A stretch of 64,000 nt of DNA from Azorinus chamasolen. Taxonomy: Eukaryota > Mollusca > Bivalvia > Cardiida > Solecurtidae. The notes beneath the pieces were generated by a model. The model saw only the letters and a list, made by a program, of their open reading frames with translations, was not told where the DNA came from and searched no databases. The position numbers and the translations under genes are program-made. The stretch is from positions 63,762,412 through 63,826,411 of the forward strand of contig OY755240.1 in the NCBI GenBank assembly GCA_963576725.1, read 5' to 3'. This document shows, one piece after another, positions 10,831-21,224 of this stretch. Positions within the stretch are counted from its first letter, which is position 1. Each line of letters opens with the position of its first letter.

Positions 10831-11059
10831 ACATCGGTTTTTGTATCAAAACCAATTCTAGTTCAGAATAAGTTTTTATTCGAATTGCTGACTTATGCTG
10901 TTAGTCGACACAGAATACCACAGAATGTTAACCCTTCTCTTGCTGAATTTTAAAATACATTTCTCCTTCTTTACCCATGCCCTGTTGTATAATTACATAT
11001 ATCTTCACTGTGTACAATATTTCGCTGTGCAATCACTGCTGTGGATTGGTTGCACAATC

Positions 11060-11172
11060 AACTTGTAACTAGTGCAGACCCGAATGATACAGCTCCTGCA
11101 GGAACTGTCTCATCTGGGTCTTCACTATTTACAGGTAAGTATATTGACGTGAATAGCAAGCGAAGGGTTAAT
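11060..11172. mobile_element. Family A fragment
   Basis: TGCAGACCCGAATGATACAG, the tip CTCCTGCAGGA, then CTGTCTCATCTGGGTCTTC, ending GCGAAGGGTTAA. It overlaps the 3' end of the minus-strand ORF at 11125-11544, so the last codons of that frame come from this element. Confidence 0.55.
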
Positions 11173-11544
11173 ATATGATATTACATGATGAAACTGAAAC
11201 TGAAAATAAAATCTATAGTATTTAGCAGAATTTGGCATTTTGTTCTTCAGATATCCGAGTTTCTTGATTTTGTACATCGTGCTGTGTTTCTTTGCGATTC
11301 CAACAAAATGCTGGACTTGTAATGTTTCGTTGTCATACTCACGAACGACATACAACAGTTTGGTATTGAGATCATAACCACTTCGCCAAGTTTTGGATGC
11401 ATTCAAAGATCTCATGTGTGGGTTGTATTGGTCATAAAACAAACAAGCTGCCTTTTTGGTTTTGAAAATGATGTTCATGAATCCAACGTTTCGAGCGGTA
11501 TTGCAAGTTTCACTGTCAAACTTTTGAACGTCCAATACGTACAT
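11125..11544 (-). CDS. Unrecognised 139-codon ORF, possibly a decayed element gene
   Basis: The ATG is at 11542-11544. The first 85 residues look protein-like, with aromatic and charged clusters such as MNIIFKTKKAACLFYDQYNP, KTWRSGYDLNTKLLYVVREY and NETLQVQHF. The last 40 residues run through a family A fragment and the stop lies in it. I do not recognise the family. It could be a remnant of a mobile or integrated element gene, or the end of a longer protein whose upstream part (an ATG in another phase near 11620) is frameshifted. No neighbouring exon is evident. Confidence 0.35.
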   Translation of the reverse strand: MYVLDVQKFDSETCNTARNVGFMNIIFKTKKAACLFYDQYNPHMRSLNASKTWRSGYDLNTKLLYVVREYDNETLQVQHFVGIAKKHSTMYKIKKLGYLKNKMPNSAKYYRFYFQFQFHHVISYINPSLAIHVNILTCK

Positions 11545-11639
11545 TTTTGTTTTGTTGGTTTGTTTGGCCTATGTTTACAAACAATTTGTTTGTTGGACAA
11601 CCGCGTTTTGCTTTTTTTGGCGGTCCATCGATAGGTCCT

Positions 11640-12690
11640 GAATGTATTTCCTGACTTTGATTATTAAATTGGTTATTCGAAACGTCAATCAGCTCATCAC
11701 TTTATGTTTCAGTTAATTCAAACTCAGACATACCTGACTGTAACTGTGGCTATTGACGACAACACTTATTAAAATACTTTTGTTTGCATCCAAGGTCGGT
11801 AGTAAAACGAATGAATAAGAACTGACGCTGTTTGGTATTTCATTTTTTTTTTCACAAAAGTGCTTTTATACCAATATCAGGACATTCTGAAAACAATATG
11901 ACCGAGATGCTTCCAATCCTATGAAGGTTGAAGGTAGCCTCAGTATTAATATCCTGAAAGCGGGAGATCCTTCGAAACCAAAAGTATCAATGCAAAAACA
12001 GAACTTATGCTTCTGATTTCTTGACTTGTCATTTCTGTATTGGAAAGAAAATATCCGAACAACATTTTTTGTTTTTCACTTATTTCAGCACCAGGTTTAC
12101 ATCTGTCGTATACACCAACACAAAAATATTGCTGTTCACTAACATTTGAAGATATCTGCTAGAAACACTCCCATCGGAAATTATGAATCATGACCAACCA
12201 CCGGGTTGATGTAGGAATATCGATGGCTTCATCCGCCTCCGCCAGTTAATATCCAAACATGTGACGCCTCAATTTTGAACGACTGCTTTCGTTAGTACCA
12301 ATTCCTTTGATGCTTTCAAAAAGGTGTCCGTGGCATACGCTTTTCTTGATTGGCCTTGTGTGAAGCTGTCTGATTTTTCGGGAATGTAATTCAACTCATT
12401 CTGTTACGGTTTCAGACAATGGTTGCAATAGTCGAGTCGAATTTTGAATTTGGTATTGAAAAGATGTGTCTATGTTTGTGAAAAAATTAGTACAAGTATA
12501 TCAACGAACTTTGAGTTTTGGTTGCTTACATACAATTCCTATACAAATCATTATTTTCTACTGGTTTTACTTGGCTAATGAGATTCTCAAACATATGTAC
12601 AATAGCATAAACAGTATTATTAGCGCCATTCCAAACGTGAATATGAGAAGAAGTGTATGTCTTGATTCAAATGACCTTCAGGAGCAATCA
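11640..12690. other. AT-rich spacer, no supported gene
   Basis: Frames such as 12466-12693 have no recognisable motif. No repeat family from elsewhere in the window is clear. Confidence 0.3.
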
Positions 12691-12859
12691 TGAGCTTTGA
12701 AATCTTGTGCTGGGCTTTGGTCGATGTTTCACTATCGGGCTTCTTAGATTGGGATTCATTTGATGTCAATCAGCGGTTGCTTCTTTTGTGGATATTGGAA
12801 AAGAAAATGTTTTCATGATATTCCATTCGATAGTTTGAATGAAAGTGATCGTGGCAGTG

Positions 12860-13415
12860 TACTGTTCTCAGCTTTCATATTTGGCACATATCATCATCTT
12901 GAAGTCCTGTACAAAAGTTGTATGAATTATGCCTCTGGGATCAAATGTGGCCCCGTTTCAGGGATGGCCAGTTTGCTATAGAAACATATAGTGAAACTTG
13001 GAAAATCTGCTCCTCTGAAACTGAAAGGTTCTCAGCTTTCATATTTAGTACTTAGCATTAGCTTCAGGTCTTCTACAAAAGTTATACAAATTATGTCCAT
13101 GGGGTCAAAATTGACCATGCCCAAGGATGCATTGTTTTATAGAGAAACATAGTGAAAACTGTGAAAATATTCTTCTCTGAGACTGGAAGATTCCCGGTTT
13201 TAATATTTGGCACATAGCATCATCGATTCTACAAATTTATATAAAGTATGCCCTTATGGTCACAACTGGCTCTGTCCCAGGGGTGACCAGTTTTCTATAG
13301 AAACATATAATGAAAATATTCTTCCCTGAAGCTTTGAAGTTCTCAGCTTTCATAATTGGCACATAATATCAACTTCAGGTCTTATACAAAAGTTATACAA
13401 ATTATGCTCCTGGGG
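12860..13415. repeat. Tandem satellite, about 155-165 bp period (locus 1)
   Basis: TTCTCAGCTTTCATATTTGG-type words recur at about 12866, 13031, 13193 and 13339. They alternate with TACAAAAGTTATACAAATTA, GGGGTCAAAATTG and AGTTTTCTATAGAAACATAT. The same unit forms the longer array at 48460-49240. Confidence 0.85.
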
Positions 13416-13430
13416 TCGAATTATAGAACG

Positions 13431-13720
13431 GAGAGGGGATACGTTTATTTAAACTGTTTGTCTTTTAGGATGGGGATAGAATAAGTGTGAGATTGGGCGC
13501 CCCTAAACCGGTTTACCCCCCCCCCCCCCCCAGTGACTATTGTTTGGTTGGTTGGTCTTTGTGCGTTTCGTTGTGTTTTGATAGTTTGCTGTGTTTTCTT
13601 GTTGTGGTACTGTTTGGGCGGCTGTTTATTTCGTATGTGGTATTTCCTGCATGACTCATATTTATACATTTTGTATGATTCTTTCTTGAAGAAAAATACT
13701 GTAAAAATATAAATAATGAT
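13431..13720 (+). repeat. Dispersed repeat family H, copy 1
   Basis: Shares TTTATTTAAACTGTTTGTCT, TTTTAGGATGGGGATAGAAT and GTGTGAGATTGGGCGCC with 43441-43730. It is related in inverse orientation to 39090-39360. A poly-C tract lies at 13517-13531. Nature unknown; it could be a SINE or the untranslated part of a larger element. Confidence 0.6.
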
Positions 13721-14218
13721 CGAAATTGACTGAACATTTTCTATATCTTTGTCTTTTATCCAATGTGTGAGACTGACATTCATACTTGTTGGTATAAAAT
13801 TCAGCATACTAGAACTTGTGACACTTCTAAATACAATAACTTATCCTGAACTCAACGTCAAAACATAAAAATAGGCGGGTGTGTTTAAGCGGAGGTATTT
13901 AATAATAACCCATCGTGTTAGAATTTACTGTAACAAAAATCAATCCGACCATCTATCTACACCACAATACCAGTTACAAAACACGCAAATTAAATTTGCC
14001 ATTTTGCTAGTACATATACATACCTAGATAAGAGGGTTCGAGGAGGGATGCCCAGACCAGGATCTGAATTGTTTGTCATTCGAAATCTTCTAGAAAATTC
14101 AACCCGTTCCAGCACATAATTGAATTATCGTTAATAGTTTTGATATTGATAGTGATGGACCATTCTACTATGAAAATTAATAATCCAAAGACTTTATACG
14201 ATTACTCGAATTATGCAT

Positions 14219-16363
14219 TCAAGACTGAAGAGATCTTGCTCGTTCATGTTTAATAGATTCAAGAGCGTCGATCACTTCAAAGAAAAGCATGTCCCTCGGG
14301 AAGTTGTCAAAGAACCCTGCTGCTTCCAGTACTGTTTTTCCCTGCTGACGCAATCCAGCAAGTCTGACCCGGACATCCACTTCCTTGTAGTCCTTGGCAA
14401 CCTCCTGTAATGTGTTCTTGCCGCCAATATCAATGTAATTCATTGCTGAACAATCGATTATGATATCAGTTATGTTACCATCTATATCATAAGCAGCATT
14501 ATTCAGAACTCTTGATTCCTCGTTTATATCTGCGGGTTCTGTTTCATCTGGGTAATCCTTCACCGTGCATCTCCGGGAAGGGCTACTGTTACCGGGCTCA
14601 GATGCTGTTTTCTTTTCTATCTTCATATGTTGTCTCTTTACATACAGCGGGTTTATAACTTTCTGATATAACTGTAATTTGAAGCGCTCCATGGTCGCAA
14701 AGAAGAGGCTTGCATCGAATCTGAAAATTTTCACACCGCTCGGCTGATCAGCGGTTTGAGCTCTACTGGTATTAGCCAAAACGTCCTCTGTCTGTCCTCT
14801 TGATAGGAGATGTCCATGAGACAGCTGAGACTGAACGATCACTAGTAGAACTGATACACCGATTCCTGCAAACAGGCCGTAGTTGAGATCAACAAGAACA
14901 CCAAAAGAATTTGTAACAATCCAGATAACAAAGTCGTATTTGTTGATTTTCCAAATTGATGGTAAGTTTCTGTATTGCAATAGTAAATCTTTCATGGAGA
15001 CAACCATCATTGCAGACACAACAGAAATCGGCAAAGACACAAACAGCTGACCAATGACAAGAATTACTAGCAGCATAAACACCACAGTTGGTACCCCGTT
15101 CAATGTTGTCTTAGATCCTAACGAACTCAAAAGCATTGTTCGGGGTGGCGCTGTTGCAGCCGGGAAGCCGCTAAAGAACCCAGATACATAAATGCCTAAG
15201 CCATAAGCAAATAGTTCTTGGTTATCGTCTATTTGTGTACCGTGCTTTTTAGCCATGAGTTTTGCCATGGATATACTCAAAGCTAGGGACAGAAGCGCCA
15301 TTATAACTGCATCAGCAATAAAATCACCCACGTTGCTAAGACTGGGAACAAATGGTGTGGAGAACTTGCTAGGTATTGGCCCAACAGTATTGACATTAAG
15401 CGTCGCCTTGAACTTCGCGAAATGTGATACAAACGTACCAACGACAACAACGATTAGATCGATTGGAACAGGTATTTTCATTTTAGTCCCAAATCGTTCA
15501 TTTATACATATCTTAACCAGCAACAAAACTGCAACACTGATAACAGATATAATGACCTCAGCAATTACCGTATCTCCAAGCTTGCGAAATAAGTCTATAT
15601 ATGTAAAAATTAATTTCCCTGCACCAGAATATATCTTAACTTTGATTCCAAACATCTTTGGGACTTGACTTGTGCAAATATGTAAGGATGCGGCTGTTGT
15701 GAAGCCACCAATGAAAGAGTCCGACATATATGTACACAAGAATCCGAACCGAAGCAATCCCATTGCACTAAGGAGTATCCCGGTCAGCAAGCAACACGCT
15801 GCAGCAGTTCGGACCTTCACATCTAAAATGTCTTCTTCCGTAGGTATGGATGGTGTTGATGAATTGCCAAGTAAAAAATTACCGTCGCCTCCATTATAAT
15901 TAGAAACAAAACTCTCCGCTTGTCGTTCAACCACAGTTTGCGTCAACAGCGCCATCACGGCATTAGTGCCAAACGATATGTACTGAGATGTTCCGAATAG
16001 GAGATAAACAAGAACCGAGAAAAACGTTGTGTATAGACCATGTTCTGGTCGAAGAGACGCGAGTATTCCCAAACCCATTGCTTGGGGAAAATGCATAAAG
16101 CTAACTGTCAATCCAGCTAAGAAGTCCCCGACGAGAAATTCCTTGACTTTGTACCTGCGGATGAACTTGACAACTGGGAAGTATGTGGAGATGACTCTCC
16201 ATGGCGTCTTTCTAGTGCACTGACAAGCTTGTCGAACTCGTTTAGAAAGCACTGTCTCTGGTTGGGGTGTCAGCTGATACGTTCGTTCAAACGAGTCTTG
16301 CGTATAGAGACGTCTTGATACCGCAACAATAGGCTCGGTCTGATCGACAGTGTGGTCTTCCAT
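14219..16363 (-). CDS. SLC26/SulP anion transporter, intronless (copy 1)
   Basis: Encodes 714 residues from ATG 16361-16363 to TGA 14219-14221. SLC26 proteins are membrane anion exchangers or channels for chloride, bicarbonate, sulfate, oxalate or iodide; the substrate here is not predictable. The N-terminus is cytosolic (1-75). The SulP region starts with GDFLAGLTVSFMHFPQAMGL (79-98) and continues HGLYTTFFSVLVYLLFGTS, followed by hydrophobic segments to about 495. The STAS domain is about 520-705 (VKIFRFDASLFFATMERF, a variable charged loop, then DIIIDCSAMNYIDIGG). Before TM10, where family members usually have Ser-Leu-Ser-Arg, this copy has APPR, keeping the Arg. The frame stays open upstream of the ATG into a MITE without another ATG. 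TTTTTATTCAG, a good splice acceptor, ends nine bases before the ATG, so a non-coding 5' exon is likely. There are no introns in the coding region, unlike the multi-exon vertebrate genes. Confidence 0.92.
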   Translation of the reverse strand: MEDHTVDQTEPIVAVSRRLYTQDSFERTYQLTPQPETVLSKRVRQACQCTRKTPWRVISTYFPVVKFIRRYKVKEFLVGDFLAGLTVSFMHFPQAMGLGILASLRPEHGLYTTFFSVLVYLLFGTSQYISFGTNAVMALLTQTVVERQAESFVSNYNGGDGNFLLGNSSTPSIPTEEDILDVKVRTAAACCLLTGILLSAMGLLRFGFLCTYMSDSFIGGFTTAASLHICTSQVPKMFGIKVKIYSGAGKLIFTYIDLFRKLGDTVIAEVIISVISVAVLLLVKICINERFGTKMKIPVPIDLIVVVVGTFVSHFAKFKATLNVNTVGPIPSKFSTPFVPSLSNVGDFIADAVIMALLSLALSISMAKLMAKKHGTQIDDNQELFAYGLGIYVSGFFSGFPAATAPPRTMLLSSLGSKTTLNGVPTVVFMLLVILVIGQLFVSLPISVVSAMMVVSMKDLLLQYRNLPSIWKINKYDFVIWIVTNSFGVLVDLNYGLFAGIGVSVLLVIVQSQLSHGHLLSRGQTEDVLANTSRAQTADQPSGVKIFRFDASLFFATMERFKLQLYQKVINPLYVKRQHMKIEKKTASEPGNSSPSRRCTVKDYPDETEPADINEESRVLNNAAYDIDGNITDIIIDCSAMNYIDIGGKNTLQEVAKDYKEVDVRVRLAGLRQQGKTVLEAAGFFDNFPRDMLFFEVIDALESIKHERARSLQS

Positions 16364-16445
16364 CTGGGTGTCCTGAATAAAAACATCGACATACAGTAAA
16401 ATCTGTCTACAGCGACTACTCAATATAAGTCTAATTTTGGATTTA

Positions 16446-16652
16446 CAGTAAAACCTGTAACCTATAACGGCCACTAAATTACATCAATTATTTTGTGTTA
16501 AAGGCAGGTGGCTGCTTAAAGCAAGGTGAAAGTAAAACAGAACGCTCATATAGGAGCATTCTGTTTCACTTTCACCTTGCTTTAAACAGCTACCTGCACT
16601 AAATACCAACTAATTAACACAACTTAGTGGCCGCTATAGAGAGGTTTCACTG
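16446..16652. mobile_element. Family C MITE inserted upstream of SLC26 copy 1
   Basis: CAGTAAAACCTGTAACCTAT at the left, inverse GAGAGGTTTCACTG at the right, TA on both sides. The core is GAACGCTCATATAGGAGCATTC. The duplicate locus at 36890-36903 reads GGATTTATAAGACAG with no element, so this is a post-duplication insertion (or loss) at a TA. Confidence 0.9.
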
Positions 16653-16654
16653 TA

Positions 16655-16750
16655 TACGACAGATGGTAGCTTAATGCAGGAAAAACAGTTATGCAGAAAT
16701 CTCATATGGGAACTTTCTGACTTACTTTCGTCCTGCATTAAGCGACAGCA
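16655..16750. mobile_element. Family C hairpin fragment, present in both duplicates
   Basis: CAGATGGTAGCTTAATGCAG with inverse CTTTCGTCCTGCATTAAGCG. The same fragment is at 36900-36990 in the second block, so it predates the duplication. Confidence 0.65.
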
Positions 16751-17024
16751 TGCTTTTATTTACCTAAGTATTCGGACACCAAATCTCCCATCTCACTTTC
16801 AAGCTGAATACGTCAGCTTGGTAGCATTTTGATAACTATTTTGATTGATATAGTAGCAAATAAAGTTGACTGTGATAAAAATGCTCGTTCATGAGCAGTT
16901 TGTTCTAGGTCTGCATTTTTGTCTAAGTGGGTTATTTACACCTACTATGAACGCTGTTTTGTACTAAAATAGAGGTCCTGATAATATGTGTGAATTAAAA
17001 CATCTTCAAGAATATATTCTTTAT

Positions 17025-17085
17025 TTCTCTACCAAACCCTATATTGACGATTCTAAAGAGTGGTCACGACATATGTGATGTAACG
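17025..17085. mobile_element. Family F fragment
   Basis: TTTCTCTACCAAACCCTATA and CGATTCTAAAGAGTGGTCAC are words of family F. The hairpin is incomplete. Confidence 0.5.
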
Positions 17086-17585
17086 AGTTACATTCATCGT
17101 CGTGAGAACTTTTGAAAGTTGAAAAACAAGATACAGTAATGATTCGCTCAGCCGAACTTTAAAGCAACATGAATTGATAACCTTTTGGACACATGGTAGC
17201 TTAATGTATGGTGAAAGTAGTGCAGAAAGCTCTCGGAGAAGTTTTTGCCACCAACAGGATTTACCTGTAGGAGCGTAACAGTTGTAGTATTAAACTGTAA
17301 CGTTTACTTTTAACTACACGCATAAATAGGATGTGTTCAGTTAATCGTTACTTACAGTTACCTTAACGGTTATTATGCAACTTTTCACTTATTTTACGAC
17401 CGAAATGTTGCGATGATAGCAGTGATCGCAACAGTTCGGTCATCAAGTTTATACACTGAAAGGCATCCCGGGTCTATGTCAAAAAGCTTCGGTATCAATT
17501 CGTAACACATATCACATTGTCAGTACTCGATAGAAGTGTCACCAAGTGTATCTGCTAAAGAAACTACCCGAAATAAACATAATCC

Positions 17586-18035
17586 AGGATCCAATCTGTT
17601 TGACACTCAGTCAATAGTTCCTTATAAACGTGTGTCATGACACACGGTCAATAGTTTCTGTCGTCAGTTGGTCAATAGTTGCTCAAAAGCTTGTGACATT
17701 ACACTCGGTCAATAGTTTCTTAAATGCATGCGTCATGTCAGTTGATCAAAAGTTTCTCAAAAGTTTGTGACATGACACTTTGTCATAGTTTCTCAAAAGC
17801 GTGTACCGTGACACTTTGTGAATAGTTTCTCAAAAGCGAGCGCCATACCACTTGCTCAGTAGTTTCTCAAAAGCGAGTGTCATACCACTTGCTCAGTAGT
17901 TTCTCAAAAGCGTGCGAGTGCCATACCACTTGCTCAGTAGTTTTTCAAATGCGTGCGACATGTTACTGGGTAAAAAGTTTCTCAAAAGCTTCTGTCATGA
18001 CACTTTTGTCAATAATTCTTCAACAGCTTGGTCAA
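17586..18035. repeat. 37-40 bp tandem array upstream of SLC26 copy 1
   Basis: Repeats of the type AGTTTCTCAAAAGCGAGTG followed by CCATACCACTTGCTCAGT, with diverged units TCATGACACTTTGTCAATA. About eleven units. It lies 1.2-1.7 kb upstream of the coding start. The corresponding array in block 2 (37735-38460) is longer, so the copy number changed after duplication. Confidence 0.85.
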
Positions 18036-18095
18036 ATCGGAAGTAATTGAGAAATTGTACCAGATCCACATTTATTCTTTCAAGGAGATAAGGGT

Positions 18096-18298
18096 TAAAC
18101 CTTTACTCCATAAATACGCCTTTCTATGCCTTTGCAATCAGAGTAGACCCAGATCAGGATCTGCTCTGTTTGCTCATGAAATAATATAGGTGCGATTCTA
18201 CAATTCATATGCCATTGAATGTGATCATAGGCCATTATAAAAATAAACTTAATTAATACTCATGATGTCATTATTTTTTACATGGATGTAACGGGTTA
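18096..18298. mobile_element. Family A element, centre deleted
   Basis: TTAAACCTTTACTCCATAAA to ATGTAACGGGTTAAA. The centre is GACCCAGATCAGGATCTGCTC, lacking the palindromic tip. The orthologous copy at 38515-38743 retains part of the hairpin (CAGATAGGAGTCGTCTGACC), so each duplicate lost a different part. Confidence 0.7.
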
Positions 18299-18559
18299 AA
18301 TATCAAACTACCTTTGCGTTTTTCTTTCTTCAAACCCGTTGTTAAAGTGTGTCTCTCCCATTTACTTCACTTCGCGTTCAATAATCTATTGTTAATCCGC
18401 TATCAATATTCACTATGAAATAACACCGGTAACATAAATAATAATAATAATACCGGTATACATGTAAGCTTTCTGCACGCTGAGCAAATTTTGTCGTCTG
18501 CAAATACTATCGCCTGCTTCAAGTCGAAAATTGCATTTTATCGTCAATTTCTTTTTTAA

Positions 18560-18650
18560 AGCGTCAGAGAGTGTCAAATAGTTTGGATCCAGATGAGACG
18601 CCGAGATGCTTGGCGTCTCATCTGGATCCATACTGTTTGCAAAGGTTAGC
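18560..18650. mobile_element. Family E hairpin
   Basis: GTTTGGATCCAGATGAGACG, centre CCGAGATGCTTGG, inverse CGTCTCATCTGGATCCATAC. It is duplicated at 39670-39735 and 40045-40105. Confidence 0.7.
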
Positions 18651-19239
18651 ACATTTTCTCCAGTACAATGCTGAAGGTAAACAGATTTGGGTCACAATAT
18701 TTGAAAGGTAATATTCCATCGTGTACTAATTTTTTTTTATTTAATCCTTATAGTGCAGGACACGGGTCACCACTAATGTCCTTTGCAAACTGTGTAGAAC
18801 CAGAGGATTCCTCTCACCAGAGTCTGCACTGTTTGTCATGTTATACGTTTGTTTAGAAAATCCCTAAATATTCACCATAAGCTTGGCCTGTTTGAATCTG
18901 GAAAAGTCCATTTGAAAATTCAGCGTTGTAAGGGTTAAGATAGTGAGCTGTTCTAACTATATATGCTCTTTTGAAATCACCCAAGCTCGACTTTTGACCT
19001 GAGGGCAATTATGAATAGTGTTTCGGTCCAATTTTAGTAAACTTATATGTCGCATTATGAATCGCATTTATCGGATTTATTCAATTGGGAATAATAATAA
19101 TAATTAAATATCTTGGAGTCTCACCATGATCCAAACTGTTTGCTACTAAGAATGATTTTTTTGTGAAATAGAGAAGAAAAATAAACAATACAAAGCGTAA
19201 CAGATGACACATTTTTGTAATCGACAATGCGAGGCATCG

Positions 19240-19470
19240 AAAGAGTTCATCTTTTTCTTGTTGAATATTCATGTAGAAAATAATGACATCATTAATATTT
19301 ATTTGCTGAATATTTATAGTGACACATATACATAGGATTTCTTTTAAGGTATTGGTAAACACTGTAGTGTCAGAGTTATTCTCATTCCATAAGCATACAG
19401 AGTAGACCCAGATTAGGCGGCTCATATAGGAGCCGTCTGATCAGGGTTTGAAAATATGAAGGAAAGGATT
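19240..19470. mobile_element. Family A element, inverse orientation
   Basis: TTGAATATTCATGTAG and AATAATGACATCATTAATAT, then CAGAGTAGACCCAGATTAGG, tip CTCATATAGGAG, CCGTCTGATCAGGGTTTG, ending GGAAAGGATT. Absent from block 2 at 40600-40625. Confidence 0.7.
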
Positions 19471-19489
19471 GTAGCGTCATCTGCCGATA

Positions 19490-19701
19490 TTCACTAATTA
19501 AATGATGTTCGAATCTCACTTCACACTGTAGACCACTTAAAAATAACCATTTCTGCCCTTATAAGCAGGTGGTTGCTTAATGCAGGACGAAAGTATAATG
19601 CAGAAAGCTCCTATAACTTTCGTCCTGCATTAAACTACCACCTGCCTCTGTCATCCAGAATTATGCTCCTTTTAGGTGGTCGCATTAGAGGGGTTCTACT
19701 G
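19490..19701. mobile_element. Family C-like foldback
   Basis: Arms AGGTGGTTGCTTAATGCAGG and CCTGCATTAAACTACCACCT; the right end is GAGGGGTTCTACTGTA. The hairpin tip is partly deleted (AAAGCTCCTATAACTTTCG). Confidence 0.7.
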
Positions 19702-19988
19702 TAATTGTTTTGTTGGGCCACTCACTAGACCATAAAAGTATATCGTATCTATAAGATTTTGATGGCGTTTATTCATGAAGTTTGAAGTGTGAACTATGAA
19801 GCATGAAGTGTGTATAGTGAAATGTCACCACCGGTCTTTCGTACGAGCTCGTAGATATTGTATATATATTCTATTTACGTTGTGACTAGTCTACAAATCG
19901 GTCCCACTTTTGAGAGACAAAACAAACCAGCCGGGCTATTATTGAACATATTTTAATTATCAGACTAGTAATTAGATACGTCTGCTAA

Positions 19989-20203
19989 CTACAATACACT
20001 CTGCCTACAGCGACCATCAAACATTAGTCTAATTATTGGAGTTTAAGACAGGTGGTAGCTTAATGCAGGACGAAAGTTATGCAGAAAGCTCCTCTAAGAG
20101 CTTTCAGCATTACTTTCGTCATGCATTAAGCAACCACTTGCCCTTATTGACACTCGTGTTTATTTATCATACGGTGGTTGTAGGCATGCTCTACTGTATT
20201 TAT
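19989..20203. mobile_element. Family C-like foldback
   Basis: Arms AGGTGGTAGCTTAATGCAGG and ATGCATTAAGCAACCACTTG around GAAAGCTCCTCTAAGAGCTTTC. The outer ends (CTGCCTACAGCGACCATCAA and inverse) are diverged. In block 2 (40800-40920) only the left half survives before unrelated sequence begins. Confidence 0.7.
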
Positions 20204-20221
20204 GTTCGGACAATAGCATAG

Positions 20222-20357
20222 CAAATGCTCTATTTATCACAATGGTTTCAGAACTACAAAATTCTAAAACTGTTCCTTTTCTCTAGTTAATGCTTCTTTT
20301 CGGTAAATTTATTCAAAGAGGTTGGGTCTAAAAATAGCCTATGGGGGATGAGTTAAC
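20222..20357. mobile_element. Family B half-element
   Basis: Starts at AGCAAATGCTCTATTTATCA and ends GGGGGATGAGTTAA. The other half is missing. Confidence 0.65.
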
Positions 20358-20389
20358 ACGATTCAGTGGTGACTAGCTGCAGCATCAGA

Positions 20390-20571
20390 CCGACAGTTCC
20401 TATAGGAACTGTCTGGTGTGATCTGGGTCTGCTTGGTTTGCTTATGGAATAATAAAGATGTTAAATCAACAATTGCTGCTATGACCAAAACAAATCCTGT
20501 GTTACTTCAATATATCAAAAAGGCTAATTAATATTAATAATGTCTCCCATGAATATTCATGGAGTAAAGAG
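20390..20571. mobile_element. Family A element
   Basis: Hairpin CAGACCGACAGTTCCTATAG with inverse GGAACTGTCTGGTG, then ATCTGGGTCTGCTTGGTTTG and TAATTAATATTAATAATGTC, ending GAGTAAAGAGTT. Confidence 0.65.
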
Positions 20572-20696
20572 TTCATACATTCGGTGGGGACTATATGAAA
20601 CAGCCATAATTATGTCTTTTAGTTCATTGAGCGCTGGCTGTACAGAGGTTTCAATGCGTTTGCAAAAACCTTTAACAAATCCAGATATAAGTGCTG

Positions 20697-20930
20697 CATT
20701 TAACCCATTCTGTCCTAGACTATTTTTAGACCCAACCTCTTGGAATAAATCTACAAAAAAGGAGTATCAACTAGAGAAAAGGAATTTTTTAGAAATTTGT
20801 AGTTCTGAAACCATTGTGATAAATAGAGCATTTGCTCCTAAGGAGCAAATGCTCTATTTATCACAATGGTTTCAAAATGTGACTTTTGTAGAGGCGTAGA
20901 AAGGCGTATTTATGGAGAAAAGGGTTAATA
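20697..20930. mobile_element. Family B foldback element, complete
   Basis: TTTAACCCATTCTGTCC to GAGAAAAGGGTTAA. The central hairpin TGTGATAAATAGAGCATTTG surrounds CTCCTAAGGAG. It produces a misleading open frame across the element. Confidence 0.8.
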
Positions 20931-20987
20931 AATCCAGATAATGTCAACATCGTCTGTACTGTATTTAAGCTGTTCGGCATACCCTAA

Positions 20988-21062
20988 CCCTTTACTCCAT
21001 AATTACGCCTTTCTATGCCTTTGCAAACAGAGAAGACCTAGATCGGACGGCTCCAATAGGTA
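20988..21062. mobile_element. Family A left half
   Basis: TAACCCTTTACTCCATAATT through CAAACAGAGAAGACCTAGAT to GACGGCTCCAATAGG, where it stops at the hairpin tip. Confidence 0.65.
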
Positions 21063-21224
21063 TGTTCTATTTGCGTTTGACATTACTCAGGGAGTCAATG
21101 GGGTCTACCGTGCACCCCCACCCTAGACTTTTTAACATGGGTACCAAAATGTTCAGAAAAGTGTCCTGAATCAGAATCGCAAATGTACTCAAGTTTAAAT
21201 TCTTTTAGGCTATGTGTATTTTAA

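Larger units (their letters stand above)
14020..20100. repeat. Segmental duplication, copy 1
   Basis: From ACATACCTAGATAAG at about 14025 to about 20095, sequence matches the block 34463-40920 with small differences. Shared parts are the SLC26 gene, its flank, the upstream 37-40 bp array, the CCAGTACAATGCTGAAGGT segment and the ACCAGCCGGGCTATTATTGA segment. Copy-specific insertions include the family C MITE at 16446-16652 and the family A/C elements at 19150-19790. Confidence 0.9.

Noticed and set aside
15255..16223. Plus-strand ORFs opposite the SLC26 gene (and the same at 35690-36676)
   Set aside because: They are antisense shadows of a strongly conserved transporter frame.
20540..20899. 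119-codon ORF on the plus strand
   Set aside because: It runs through a family A tail and a complete family B foldback; translated repeat.
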